This document shows positions 1 to 8,868 of a DNA stretch of 64,000 nt, in pieces. The notes beneath the pieces were generated by a model. That model was not told where the DNA came from. It saw nothing but the letters and a program-made list of their open reading frames with translations, and made no database searches. Every line of letters begins with the position of its first letter. Position 1 is the first letter of the stretch. The DNA comes from Candidatus Accumulibacter contiguus. Its GTDB lineage: Bacteria; Pseudomonadota; Gammaproteobacteria; Burkholderiales; Rhodocyclaceae. The position numbers and the translations under genes are program-made. The stretch spans positions 1 to 64,000 of the forward strand of contig NZ_SPMX01000009.1 in NCBI RefSeq assembly GCF_012940005.1, given 5' to 3'.

Positions 1-237
1 ACCGCACCATCTGCCTCCCCGGCCGCTTCCGAATCCTCATCCCCACGAGTTTGTGCTGTGCCACGGAGGGTCACTGCGGGGTGGCCGAGAACTGGTCTGG
101 GAGTTCGCCTTGAGCCGCTCCCGCGCCTCTTTCAAATCCCACAGCAACTTCACCAGCAAGCCATCTTTCTGCTTCGCCGGTAACGCCATCAGCTTCTGCT
201 CATCCCACTGCTGAAGATCAAAGTCGCTCAGGTACAC
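1..237 (-). CDS. IS66-family transposase, N-terminal part (runs off the window)
   Basis: The protein starts MYLSDFDLQQWDEQKLMALP and contains the segment LKANSQTSSRPPRSDPPW, which resembles the N-terminal domain of IS66-type transposases (pattern NSxNSSxPPSSDPPW). As written it stops early with TNSWG. If one base is removed from the C4 run at 41-44 the frame continues as an acidic linker (SWDEDSEAAGEADGA) to the window edge, as expected before the catalytic DDE domain. The gene may thus be intact and simply cut by the window, or truncated. Function would be cut-and-paste transposition of its own element. Confidence 0.55.
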
Positions 238-354
238 TCACTTGCCTCACGAACACGATTACCCGCTCACTGGTGAGATACCATAGCCAAACCATCCCTC
301 GCTTGCAACCACTGCAGCATAGTTGGTATATGTCGTAGGGGGCTAAACGGTTAC
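1..354 (-). mobile_element. IS66-like insertion sequence, right part only
   Basis: The stretch holds the start of an IS66-type transposase reading out of the window, preceded by about 115 bases of untranslated DNA. On the minus strand a plausible element end begins at 354 with GTAACCGTTTAGCCCCC; IS66-family terminal repeats usually begin GTAA. The other end lies outside the window, so neither the terminal inverted repeat nor the 8-bp target duplication can be confirmed. The boundary is therefore inferred; the family call rests on the protein. Confidence 0.5.
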
Positions 355-596
355 CCCTGATCTGTCAGAATAGGCCGTGCCCCAGCATTTGGAAACGATG
401 TTTTATGTCTTTACTTATCACTCCGGCCCGATAAATAAATGATAAAGAAATTGTTTGTCGGGATGGCCGGTTGTCCTACAGTTTTTCATCCGATCTCCAT
501 CAATTACCCCGGAGGTAGCTGTCATGTGTATCTCGCTCCACGCCGACATTTCCCGCACCAGATCCTCTTGCCACATTATTTCCTGGAGTAAGACCG

Positions 597-1453
597 ATGC
601 CACTGACCGATCTCGTTCGTTATCTGAATAACCAGTACACCAAGCAGCTGCCTGCTGGACGTTTCGCTTCCAGGTTTCGAGTCTCGGGCGATGGAAGTGC
701 GTTCGTCCATGTCGCCAATCTGGCCCTCGAATCAATTTTTCTTCCCATCACCGCCACCGCTTCCCAGGGCATTTTTTGGACATGCGGCGGCCTTGCGCGT
801 GTATGGCCTGAGTACGGGTAACCCGGTCAGCCCGGATGCTGTCTTCGTTCTTCCAGCGGATGACCAGGAATTCGTCTACGTCGATCGTCTGGTGCGAACT
901 CTGCACACCCTCAACTACCTCACCCACCCGCTTCGCAGCACGCTTCTCCTCAAGGTGAACCGGCGCCACGTGATGAGCGTGCCGACCGACCATGGCCTCG
1001 CGTTCGAAGGGATTCTCCGCGCTTGCGGGCTTCCCCCCCCAACAGATCATGCTCGAACTCGATGCCGACGGATTGAAAAACGTGGATCACTTCACGCGGG
1101 CTGTCGTCAGTTACCGGCAACGCGGCTACGGCATCACCCTCAGCGGTTTTGGACGAAGTTCCATTGATCTTTCCCTGGTGCGCGCGCTGCAACCTGACAT
1201 CGTCAAGTTCGATCGCCTGCTTCTCGCATCGGCCCAACCTCTCGAAGATCTCATCGATCAGATTCACGAGCTGGGCGTCAAAGTGGCGATCGAGGTTCCG
1301 AATGACATTCAGTGGCAGTCGTTTATCGGGCAAACACGTGCAGATTTGATACAACCGCTGCTCCAGCCCATCGAACAGCGAGTGTCCGTTTCCGTTCGCC
1401 GCCAGCTTGGCACGAAAGTCGATCTCGTAGGGAAGGAATTCCGCTCTCTCTGA
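597..1453 (+). pseudogene. Degenerate EAL-domain protein, two apparent frameshifts
   Basis: Three overlapping frames join into one protein of about 284 residues. The first (from ATG 597, with a CTGGAG ribosome site) passes to the second at a T6 run (772-777), and the second to the third at a C8 run (1033-1040). Removing one base from each run restores a continuous frame. The protein aligns with EAL c-di-GMP phosphodiesterase domains (ALRVYG, LLLKVNRRHV, LELDADG, IVKFDR). The signature residues are replaced: no EAL glutamate, and LSGFGRSS stands where active enzymes have DDFGTG. It is at best a non-catalytic EAL-like protein; the frameshifts may be sequencing errors. Confidence 0.6.
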
Positions 1454-1503
1454 ACGAACCTGTGGTCTTGTGGTTGTAGCGCAATGGAAAGTGCCCATCG
1501 AGC

Positions 1504-1572
1504 GATTCCGGCGTGCAAGCCGGAATGCGCCCTGTAAGGGAGGGAATCGGTCATGGCTTTCCTGATCGGGGG
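1504..1572. repeat. Dispersed intergenic repeat with hairpin (copy 1)
   Basis: A perfect 8-bp stem (ATTCCGGC 1505-1512, GCCGGAAT 1519-1526) with a 6-base loop is followed by a tail at 1542-1572 containing GGTCATGGCTTTCCTGATC. Closely similar tails, also next to hairpins, occur near 54304-54331 and 59031-59061. It sits between the two convergent EAL genes and could also act as a transcription terminator. Confidence 0.55.
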
Positions 1573-1609
1573 TTCCTGCAACAGCCGGACCCTTAGTCAT
1601 TCACCACGC

Positions 1610-2353
1610 TCACGCCGCGTCCGGGAATGGCGTCCGGATGTCCGACAGGAACTGTCGCAGCCGCGGATGCTCGGGCCGGCCGAAGAATTCGCTCGGCGTT
1701 GCGCGTGCGAGGACCTTGCCCTCGTCCATGGCCAGGCCGACGCGATCGAGCAGCGTCAGCGCCTCGTCCCGCACTAGCCGCTCGGCTGTCACGTCCTTGG
1801 TCAGCAGCACGACCTGCGAGCGGTCGAGCTTCAGGACATCGATGGTGAGGCCGAGCATTTGCGCAATGCCGCTGTGCCCGGTGCCGACATCATCTACCGC
1901 GAGTCGGATCCCGACCTGCCGCGCGAGTTCGAGCGCGGCGCGCCCTTGCGCACTGAGCGCCTGCCGCTCCGTTATCTCGCAAACAAGACGGCCGAGATAG
2001 GGTTCCAGGGCAAATTCAGCGAGCATGACACGCATCGCCGGCTCGCCGAGCGCCGTTCTCGCGCCGAGTATCGCCGGCGGTACGTTCACGCCGACGTAAA
2101 AAGCGGGGTAGCGTTCGCACAGTGGCACCGCGTCGCGACTGATCATGCCTAGCAACCGCCGCATCAGGCGATCGAGCACCACTGGATCGCTTTCGATCTG
2201 CTCGATGACCGGGTCGATCGAACCCGCATTGCCGTCGCCGTCGACGGTCCGCAACAACGCTTCGAAACCCGCAATAGCGCCGGTATCGAGATCGATAATC
2301 GGCTGGTAGTGCACCGTCGCGCGCTCCAGCACCATCAGGAGATCCTGGTTCAT
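1610..2353 (-). CDS. EAL-domain protein with internal deletion (c-di-GMP phosphodiesterase family)
   Basis: This 247-residue protein is a stand-alone EAL domain without a visible sensor. Conserved pieces are present in order: FEALLR (EAL signature), VGVNVPP, CEITER, DDVGTGHSG and LKLDRS. Between LKLDRS and the final AMDEGKVLARATPSEFF, only about 20 residues remain where active enzymes have about 45, and the VVAEGVE-type segment with a catalytic glutamate is compressed to VTAERLV. The enzyme may therefore bind but not hydrolyse c-di-GMP. ATG 2353 gives MNQDLLMVLERA; an in-frame GTG at 2377 is the alternative. It faces the degenerate EAL gene at 597-1453, and the two may be diverged relatives. 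Confidence 0.72.
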   Translation of the reverse strand: MNQDLLMVLERATVHYQPIIDLDTGAIAGFEALLRTVDGDGNAGSIDPVIEQIESDPVVLDRLMRRLLGMISRDAVPLCERYPAFYVGVNVPPAILGARTALGEPAMRVMLAEFALEPYLGRLVCEITERQALSAQGRAALELARQVGIRLAVDDVGTGHSGIAQMLGLTIDVLKLDRSQVVLLTKDVTAERLVRDEALTLLDRVGLAMDEGKVLARATPSEFFGRPEHPRLRQFLSDIRTPFPDAA

Positions 2354-2451
2354 TAGTCCAGCTCTGCAATCACCCACTCGCGCTGCTGCGGTGATGTATG
2401 GTGGGCAATAGGGGTCTGAGGCGCCCTACACGGCGGAGCGCGTGGCCAGGT

Positions 2452-2814
2452 TCACTCTCGAGTTCGGTATGCCAGCCTTGCGAGATACAGCGTCGCATGC
2501 ACGATGTCATCCTCTTCACTTTCGGTCATAAACAGACCGCCGTGGCGCAATACGTTCAGCATGGGCGTGTTCTCAGCGAGCACATCTGCCTCGAACTGTA
2601 CTTTCTTGTGAAAGAGGAACCGCAGGTAGATCGATCGGGGATCCAACCCTCGAAACGCCTTCACCAAGCGTTCCCTGTCGTCCGGGCGGGTCGCGCGAAT
2701 CGTTACACCCGTTGTGTTACGGAGCTTGATCACTTCTCGCGACCGTTGAGAAGCACGGCGTTGCTGCGTGGCCCTTCTTCCCTCAGCCGACGATATGGTA
2801 ACCGCCGTCGACAT
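2452..2814 (-). CDS. Short GNAT-type N-terminal domain protein, probably truncated
   Basis: The 120-residue product contains VTIRATRPDDRERLVKAFRG and SIYLRFLFHKK, typical of the first third of Pat/YfiQ-type GNAT acyltransferase domains. The acetyl-CoA-binding loop (Q/RxxGxG/A) is absent, so it is unlikely to be a functional acetyltransferase. It could be a decayed remnant or a small protein in its own right. The start ATG 2814 lies inside the 3' end of fabI (32-base overlap), which suggests translational coupling; a GTG near 2733 is an alternative. The link to the upstream acetate kinase/phosphotransacetylase genes is context only. Confidence 0.5.
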   Translation of the reverse strand: MSTAVTISSAEGRRATQQRRASQRSREVIKLRNTTGVTIRATRPDDRERLVKAFRGLDPRSIYLRFLFHKKVQFEADVLAENTPMLNVLRHGGLFMTESEEDDIVHATLYLARLAYRTRE

Positions 2815-3616
2815 GAATGGTGTCGCCGGTAATGAGCTTCGCGAAATCCGAAGCGAGAAATGCCGTCGCCATGCCTACATCCTCGATTGTGACCAGCATG
2901 CGGCTGGGGGCGCGTTGCGCGGCAGTCTCCATCAACTCGTCGAAGCGATCGATTCCCGTTGCGGCGCGGGTCTGGATCGGGCCGGGTGATATCGGATGGA
3001 CGCGAATTCCTTTCGGTCCCAGTTCGTCCGCCAGGTACCGTGCCGATGCCTCGAGCGCGGCCTTGACGGGCCCCATCACGTTGTAATGCTCGACCACCTT
3101 CTCCGCGCCGTAATAGCTCATGGTGAATAGTGCTCCACCGTCCTTCATCAGTGGCTCCGCCAGCTTAGCCATGCGGATGAACGAGTGGCAGGAGACATCC
3201 ATCGCGGTCAGGAAACCGTCGCGCGAGCAATCGGTAACGCGGCCATGCAGATCCTCGCGCGGCGCGAAGGCGATGGAATGCAGGGCAATGTCGAGTTTCC
3301 CCCAGGTCTTGCCGATGGCCTCGAACACAGCCTCCAGTTGCCCCTCTACGCGCACGTCGCAGGGTAGATACAGGGCCGGACCGACACCGAGGTGATCGGC
3401 CAGCGGCTGTGTGTACTTCTGGGTCTTGTCGTTGAGATAGGTCATCGCGATATCCGCGCCGAAGGCACGGAAGGCGAGCGCGCAGCCATAGGCGATGGAC
3501 TGATCGTTGGCGATGCCGACGATCAAGGCCTTCTTGCCTTCAAGGGGGCCCGCAGAACCTTTGACATCCTCCTTGAGGTCTTCAAAAAACTGTTCAGTGG
3601 CAGTCAGTTGTGTCAT
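2783..3616 (-). CDS. fabI: Enoyl-[acyl-carrier-protein] reductase (NADH)
   Basis: FabI reduces trans-2-enoyl-ACP to acyl-ACP in the last step of each fatty acid elongation cycle. The 277-residue protein is a short-chain dehydrogenase of the atypical FabI class. The nucleotide-binding start GKKALIVGIANDQSIAYG is near residue 27, HSIAFA follows, and the catalytic pattern is YYGAEKVVEHYNVMGPVKAA (Tyr and Lys). SPGPIQTRAATGI forms the substrate loop. It carries about 20 extra N-terminal residues compared with E. coli FabI. ATG 3616 has a GGAG site nine bases upstream. It is last in the phaC/pta/ackA cluster, so it may serve fatty-acid or storage-polymer metabolism rather than being the only FabI; this is inference. 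Confidence 0.9.
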   Translation of the reverse strand: MTQLTATEQFFEDLKEDVKGSAGPLEGKKALIVGIANDQSIAYGCALAFRAFGADIAMTYLNDKTQKYTQPLADHLGVGPALYLPCDVRVEGQLEAVFEAIGKTWGKLDIALHSIAFAPREDLHGRVTDCSRDGFLTAMDVSCHSFIRMAKLAEPLMKDGGALFTMSYYGAEKVVEHYNVMGPVKAALEASARYLADELGPKGIRVHPISPGPIQTRAATGIDRFDELMETAAQRAPSRMLVTIEDVGMATAFLASDFAKLITGDTIHVDGGYHIVG

Positions 3617-3657
3617 CACTCATTCTCCTCAAAAATATTAACTCATGGAACCCAAGC

Positions 3658-4836
3658 CTATCCACGCGTCGCGAGCGTACGCTGCGTGTGGATGGCGATC
3701 ATTCGCTCCTCATCGGTGGGGATGACCCAAGCCGACACGGAACTGTCCGCAGTGCTGATTCTCGGGCCACCTCTTGCATTCGCCTCCTCGTCCAGCCGTA
3801 CCCCGAGCCACCGTGCACGCTGGCAGACCAGCTTGCGGATCTCCGGCGATTTCTCGCCGATGCCTGCAGTGAATACGATGGCATCCAATCCCTCGAGCAC
3901 CGCGGCGAGCGCTCCAAGTTGCTTGGCGATGTGATAGGTGAAGAGCTCGATCGCCTCCCTGGCCCGGGGATCGTCATTGGTCAGAAGATCGCGCATGTCA
4001 TTGCTGATGCCCGACACACCGAGCAAACCGGACTCGGTGTAGAGAAGCTTCTCGATCGCCTTGGCGTCCATACCCTGGGTTTGCATCAAATACAGCAGCA
4101 CGCCGGGATCTATCGCTCCTGGGCGCGTTCCCATGGGAAGACCATCGAGCCCGCTGAATCCGAGCGTGCTCTCGATGCTCCGGCTATCGCGCAGCGCACA
4201 CATGCTGGCGCCGCTCCCGAGATGGGCGACCACGACACGTGAGCCGGCAGGCACATACTCCGGCAGCCTCGTCGCGATGTATTCGTAGGACAAACCGTGG
4301 AAGCCATAGCGGCGGATGCCTTGCTCGAACATTCGGCGTGGCAGGGCGAACCACTGGGCCACGGGCAACAAGGTGTGGTGGAACGTGTTGTCGAAGCACG
4401 CGACCTGGGGCAGCGTCGGATGCTGCTCCGCCAGAGCGCGGATGGCGGCCAGGTTGTGCGGCAGATGCAGCGGAAAGAACGGAATCAGCCTGTCGAGCTC
4501 GGCCACGACCTGATCGGACAAGCGCGTCGGCGCCGTGTAGCTCGTGCCACCGAAGACCACCCGGTGGCCAGCCGCCGTCACCTTGATATTGGGCGCGTTC
4601 GCTTCGATCCACTGAATCACGTAATCCAGCGCCAGCGCATGACTGACCGGCCCCGACCACCTGTGCTCGGCAAGCCGTTCTCCGGCGGGACTGTCGCAGA
4701 CGAAGCGAGCCACGGTGCGAAGCCCTTCGACCTGCCCCTTTCCCAGCAGCTCGAGTTCCGCTGACCCGGTCTGTGCATAGCCGGCAAACTTGATGCTGGA
4801 AGAGCCCGCATTAAAAACCAGGATGGCGTTTGTCAT
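3658..4836 (-). CDS. ackA: Acetate/propionate kinase
   Basis: The enzyme interconverts acetyl phosphate plus ADP and acetate plus ATP in the cytosol. At 392 residues it has the usual length and the ASKHA-fold signatures: VFNAGSSSIKF at the N-terminus, PLHLPHN, RRYGFHGLSYEY, VVAHLGSGASMCA and FTAGIGE. The usually conserved GHRVVHGG reads GHRVVFGG, a His to Phe change, though the substrate-binding arginine next to it is kept. ATG 4836 follows the phosphate acetyltransferase stop (4842-4844) by five bases with a GGAG site, so the two are co-translated. Together they convert acyl-CoA to acyl phosphate to acid with ATP gain. Confidence 0.92.
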   Translation of the reverse strand: MTNAILVFNAGSSSIKFAGYAQTGSAELELLGKGQVEGLRTVARFVCDSPAGERLAEHRWSGPVSHALALDYVIQWIEANAPNIKVTAAGHRVVFGGTSYTAPTRLSDQVVAELDRLIPFFPLHLPHNLAAIRALAEQHPTLPQVACFDNTFHHTLLPVAQWFALPRRMFEQGIRRYGFHGLSYEYIATRLPEYVPAGSRVVVAHLGSGASMCALRDSRSIESTLGFSGLDGLPMGTRPGAIDPGVLLYLMQTQGMDAKAIEKLLYTESGLLGVSGISNDMRDLLTNDDPRAREAIELFTYHIAKQLGALAAVLEGLDAIVFTAGIGEKSPEIRKLVCQRARWLGVRLDEEANARGGPRISTADSSVSAWVIPTDEERMIAIHTQRTLATRG

Positions 4837-4841
4837 GGCAT

Positions 4842-6266
4842 CTAGTCTCCGTCTTTCAGGCCAGCCATGCCCTTACGCCTCGCGTCGGCGAGCAGCGCTG
4901 CGACGGCGCACGAGGCCATGCGCGTTTGCACGCTATCGGCGCGGCTGGTCAGGATGATCGGTACGCGGGCACCTGCCACGATGCCGGCCGCTTCGGCATT
5001 GGCCATGAAGGTGAGTTGTTTGGCCAGCATGTTGCCGGCCTCGAGGTCCGGAACGACGAGGATGTCGGCCTTGCCGGCCACCGCTGAGACGATGCCTTTG
5101 GTGCGGGCGGCCCCCTCGTCCGCGGCGTTATCGAAGGCGAGCGGACCGTCTACGATCGCGCCCTTGATCTGGCCGCGATCGGCCATCTTGCACAGGGCTG
5201 CGGCATCGATCGTCGCCTGCATTGTCGGATTGACGGTCTCCACCGCCGCCAGGATGGCGACCTTCGGTTGCGCGATTCCCATGGCATGCGCAACATCGAT
5301 GGCATTCCGGCAGATGTCGCGTTTCGCCATCAGATCCGGGGCGATGTTTATGGCGGCATCCGTGAGAATGAAGGGACGGGCGTAGGTCGGCACCGCCAGC
5401 AGGAAACAGTGACTGAGCCGTCGCTCCGTGCGAATCCCCGTGTCGCGCATGAGCACCTCGTGCAACAGCTCGTCGGTGTGCAGGCTTCCTTTCATCAACA
5501 GCTCAGCCTCTCCGGACCTGACCATGGCAACCGCCCTCTCCGCGGCCTGGTGACTGTGCTGCACGGGGACGAGGGTGTAGGCGGAGATGTCGAGACCCGC
5601 CTTCTCGGCGATCGAGTGGATCTTCGCGGGTGGCCCGATGAGAATCGGATTGATGAGGCCACGCTCGGCGGCCTGTATCGGCCCCACCAGGGCATCGTCA
5701 CTGCACGGATGAACCACCGCCGTATTGACGGGCGCTATGCCCTCGCAGCGCCTCAGGAGTTCAAGGAAGCGATCCTCCCGGCGAACTTGAACAGAAGGCA
5801 ACTCGCGGAGCGGTTCCCTGATCTTTAGCCTGGGCGCGACCACCTCGACGGTGCCCTGGACATAATCGGTACCTCGATCATCGACGCAGCGACACTGCAG
5901 TGTCACCGTGCCCTGCGCCGCGTCCTTCGAAGTCACCGTGGCCGTCGCGGTTACCGAGGTTCCGAATGCCAGCGGCCGTTCGCACAAGCTTAGATTCACC
6001 GAACGGATCACCGAGCCGACACCGGGTAGTTCGTTGCCGACAATCGTTCCGAACAAGCCCGCGACCCACATGCTGTTGCCGGTAGCTTCACTGCCCGGGC
6101 CTTGTCGGGTCGCCACGTCGAATGCCCGCATCAGGTTCCTGTCTCCGGTCACGGCCGCCCACGTTTCAAGGTTCTCTGCCTGCAGCGCCCAGGTCAGGCT
6201 CGCCGCGTCTCCGACGTTGATCTCATCGAAGGTTCTGTTCTCCAGCATTTCAGTCACGACCGTCAC
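4842..6266 (-). CDS. Bifunctional MaoC-type enoyl-CoA hydratase / phosphate acetyltransferase
   Basis: This 474-residue fusion has a MaoC-like hot-dog domain at about residues 8-150 (FDEINVGDAASLTWALQ, TWAAVTGDRN) and a phosphate acetyl/butyryltransferase domain at about 165-470 (HPCSDDALVGPIQAA, LMKGSLHTDELL, ILVVPDLEAGNMLAKQL). The first domain resembles R-specific enoyl-CoA hydratases; the second exchanges CoA for phosphate. The fusion is common in Proteobacteria beside acetate kinase, FabI and a PHA synthase-like gene, exactly as here. A likely role is linking (R)-3-hydroxyacyl-CoA and acyl-phosphate pools. The hydratase activity is inferred from family only. Confidence 0.85.
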   Translation of the reverse strand: MTVVTEMLENRTFDEINVGDAASLTWALQAENLETWAAVTGDRNLMRAFDVATRQGPGSEATGNSMWVAGLFGTIVGNELPGVGSVIRSVNLSLCERPLAFGTSVTATATVTSKDAAQGTVTLQCRCVDDRGTDYVQGTVEVVAPRLKIREPLRELPSVQVRREDRFLELLRRCEGIAPVNTAVVHPCSDDALVGPIQAAERGLINPILIGPPAKIHSIAEKAGLDISAYTLVPVQHSHQAAERAVAMVRSGEAELLMKGSLHTDELLHEVLMRDTGIRTERRLSHCFLLAVPTYARPFILTDAAINIAPDLMAKRDICRNAIDVAHAMGIAQPKVAILAAVETVNPTMQATIDAAALCKMADRGQIKGAIVDGPLAFDNAADEGAARTKGIVSAVAGKADILVVPDLEAGNMLAKQLTFMANAEAAGIVAGARVPIILTSRADSVQTRMASCAVAALLADARRKGMAGLKDGD

Positions 6267-6419
6267 TCCTTCTCATCGCAGTTCATCATGGGCTACCGTG
6301 GTTCCGGCGCCGGGACGGCCGTACGCTATACGACGGAGCGTAGATTCGGCACGTCTCGGCGAGGGCTTCAGCGCGTCGGCCTTTTCCGATGCCGTTGCCC
6401 ATCTCCCCAGGCAGTTCTG

Positions 6420-8336
6420 TCACTTCTGGTACACGTAGGTCCCGGGCGCGTCGCATAACGGCTCATAGCCCTTGTCCGGGGCGCCCATGAGCGGCGGCGT
6501 AACGCCGCCGCTCGAATGCTGCGTCAGCCACTGGTCCCAGGCTGGCCACCACGAGCCTTGCGTGACCGGCGTCTGCGCCTTCCAGGTCTCGGCATCGAGG
6601 CAGCGTTCGCCTTCCTTGCAGGTGGCCATCTGAAACTTGCGGCGCGGGCGGCCTGGCTCGTTGACGATGCCGACGTTATGGCCGCCGCTGGTGAGCACGA
6701 AGGTGAGTTCGGTCGCGTCGCTCTGCAGGTGCAGCTTGTACACCGAATGCCAGGGGGCGACATGGTCGGCCACTGCGGCGACGGCAAAAATCGGGCAGTG
6801 GATGTTGCTGATCGAGATGGCGCGCCCGCCGACCATGTACTTGCCCTCGAACAATTCGTTATCGACGTAGAGTCGGCGCAGAACCTCGGAGTGCTGGCGG
6901 TAGGGCATGCGTGTGCCGTCCGCGTTCCACGCCATTAGGTCGAACATCGGTTCACGATTTCCCAGGTAGTACTCGCGTACCATCTTCGACCAGATCAGGT
7001 CGGCAGACTTGAGCAACTGAAAACCGCCGGAGATCTGCTTGTGATCGAGATAGCCCTTCTGCCACATTATGTCCTCGAGCATGGTGACCTCGCCGGCGTC
7101 CATGAAGACATTGATTTCGCCGACCTCGGTGAAGTCGGTCATGGTGGTGAACAGGGTGACGCTGGCCAGACGGTCGTCACCGTCGCGCGCCATGACGGCC
7201 GCGGCGATGGTCAGCAGAATGCCGCCCAGGCAGTAACCGACGGCGTGGATCTTGCGGTCCGGCAGAATGTCGGAAATGGCATCGATCGCCGCCATGGTGC
7301 CAAGCTTGCGGTAATCCTCCAGGCCCAGATCGCGGTCCTCGGGCCCAGGGTTGAGCCACGAAATCATGAACACCGTATGGCCGCGATCGACGAGGTATTT
7401 GACCAGTGAGTTGTGCGGCGACAGGTCCAGGATGTAGTACTTCATCATCCACGCCGACTGCATCAGCACCGGTTCGTGCTGAACGCTCGCCGTGGTGGGC
7501 GTGTACTGGATCAGCTCCATCAGGCGGTTGCGGTAGACGACCTTGCCGGGAGTGACGGCGAGATTCTTGCCGACTTGGAATGTCTCGGTGCCGGCCGGCG
7601 GCTCGCCGCGGATACCTCGCCGCAAGTCCTCGGCGAAGTTCTGCGCGCCGCGCAGCAGGTTGGCGCCTCCCTCGGCGAGGGTGGTTTGCACGATTTCGGG
7701 ATTGAAGAACGGAATGTTTGAGGGCGAGAACATGTCGAGCACTTGGCGCGTGATGAACGAGACCGCCTCTTCGTTGTGTTTGGAAACTCCGCGGACGCCG
7801 GTCGTGGCGTTGTGCCACCACTGCTGATCCAGAAGGAAGGCCTGATAGATGACGTTGTACGGAAAGCGCTGCCAGGCCTCATGCTCGAATCGATGGTCTT
7901 GCGCCAGTGGCTCGATGCAAGGCGCGGCGCCGGGGTCGGCCGCACACGTCGCGGCGTAGCGCCCCAGACGCAGCGCCTTCCGCACGGCTTTCTGGCCGAG
8001 CTCGAACTGCTTGCCGGGGGAACTGGCCAGATGCGCCATCCAGCCGAAAAGGTCCATCGCGACGGAGGTAGGCGAGATGCCACCGGTGGCGTGGGCGATA
8101 GCGGCGTTGGTCATGCGATCCGCGCTTTCCAGCCATTCGGACTCGTACAGGGCGCGGTCGCCGATGCGCCGACCGGGTCGGGCGCCGAGCGCGCCTGCCT
8201 GACGCGATGCGGCGGCTGGCTCAAGCGCCTCTTGGCTCGGTGAAGGCGCGCTCGGCCCATTTGATGCGCTTGGCGTAATCGCTCTTCGATCATCGGTCGG
8301 GGTGGTCAAGGATGTTGGATTTGAGGTTGCGTTCAT
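6420..8336 (-). CDS. phaC: Class I poly(3-hydroxyalkanoate) synthase
   Basis: PhaC polymerises (R)-3-hydroxyacyl-CoA into PHA granules. The 638-residue protein shows a Pro/Ser-rich start (residues 1-45), a PhaC N-terminal domain (about 150-330) and an alpha/beta-hydrolase core. The lipase-like box is GYCLGG with the catalytic cysteine, the aspartate region is AAVADHVAPWHSVYKLH, and the histidine lies in TSGGHNVGIVNEPG. ATG 8336 has a GGAG site eight bases upstream; the longer in-frame extension is Arg-rich and unlikely to be coding. It heads the cluster with the hydratase/phosphotransacetylase fusion and acetate kinase. No phaA or phaB lies nearby. Confidence 0.9.
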   Translation of the reverse strand: MNATSNPTSLTTPTDDRRAITPSASNGPSAPSPSQEALEPAAASRQAGALGARPGRRIGDRALYESEWLESADRMTNAAIAHATGGISPTSVAMDLFGWMAHLASSPGKQFELGQKAVRKALRLGRYAATCAADPGAAPCIEPLAQDHRFEHEAWQRFPYNVIYQAFLLDQQWWHNATTGVRGVSKHNEEAVSFITRQVLDMFSPSNIPFFNPEIVQTTLAEGGANLLRGAQNFAEDLRRGIRGEPPAGTETFQVGKNLAVTPGKVVYRNRLMELIQYTPTTASVQHEPVLMQSAWMMKYYILDLSPHNSLVKYLVDRGHTVFMISWLNPGPEDRDLGLEDYRKLGTMAAIDAISDILPDRKIHAVGYCLGGILLTIAAAVMARDGDDRLASVTLFTTMTDFTEVGEINVFMDAGEVTMLEDIMWQKGYLDHKQISGGFQLLKSADLIWSKMVREYYLGNREPMFDLMAWNADGTRMPYRQHSEVLRRLYVDNELFEGKYMVGGRAISISNIHCPIFAVAAVADHVAPWHSVYKLHLQSDATELTFVLTSGGHNVGIVNEPGRPRRKFQMATCKEGERCLDAETWKAQTPVTQGSWWPAWDQWLTQHSSGGVTPPLMGAPDKGYEPLCDAPGTYVYQK

Positions 8337-8868
8337 GGTCGTTTCTCCATTCAAATGAACTCTTGTGATGCTGAGGGTAGCGTACTCACATCCAATCACC
8401 GAGTGGTCAGCGAAACGTCTGCGATACGTGGGAACTCGGTGGCGAATGCCCGTGCCGATGCCACAGACGAGACGCTCGGCACGCATGGCGTGCCGGCACC
8501 GCTGCCATCGCCGCGTCCGGGCCCCTGCCGGCGAGCCAAATCGGGACGCAATGCCGACACTCTGCTTATGACTTCGACCAGCGCGGCGTTTAGCATGCTT
8601 TCGATGGCGCCGAGGCACTACCCCCTGCGAACACGCAGTGAGCTTGCGCGCCCGAACGTATACAGCCCGGACGGCCGCCGCGAAACGGCCAGTTTTGCAT
8701 GACTACGGAGTCCGGTGGTGCTCACCCTCGCAAGGGAACTGTGGGAGCAGCGTGTTCGCGATCTCGCTGTGGCCGATGTCACCGACTCCAACTCCCAAGT
8801 GAGCCAGAGCGCGTGACAACGATGCCTCGATGCATCAGTGGGGTGGCGGGTCGGAGGAACCAGTGCAG
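8337..8868. other. Intergenic region upstream of phaC
   Basis: These 532 bases separate the end of the patatin gene from the phaC start. Short open frames exist on both strands but have Arg/Ala/Ser-rich compositions typical of GC-rich noise and no convincing ribosome sites. The phaC promoter should lie near 8340-8420; no specific operator was recognised. Confidence 0.5.

Noticed and set aside
418-735. Minus-strand frame of 105 codons between the IS end and the EAL gene
   Set aside because: It overlaps the EAL-like gene start, shows no family motif and no good ribosome site.
8355-8702. Possible small genes upstream of phaC
   Set aside because: Several competing frames exist in both directions, none with a family motif or ribosome site.
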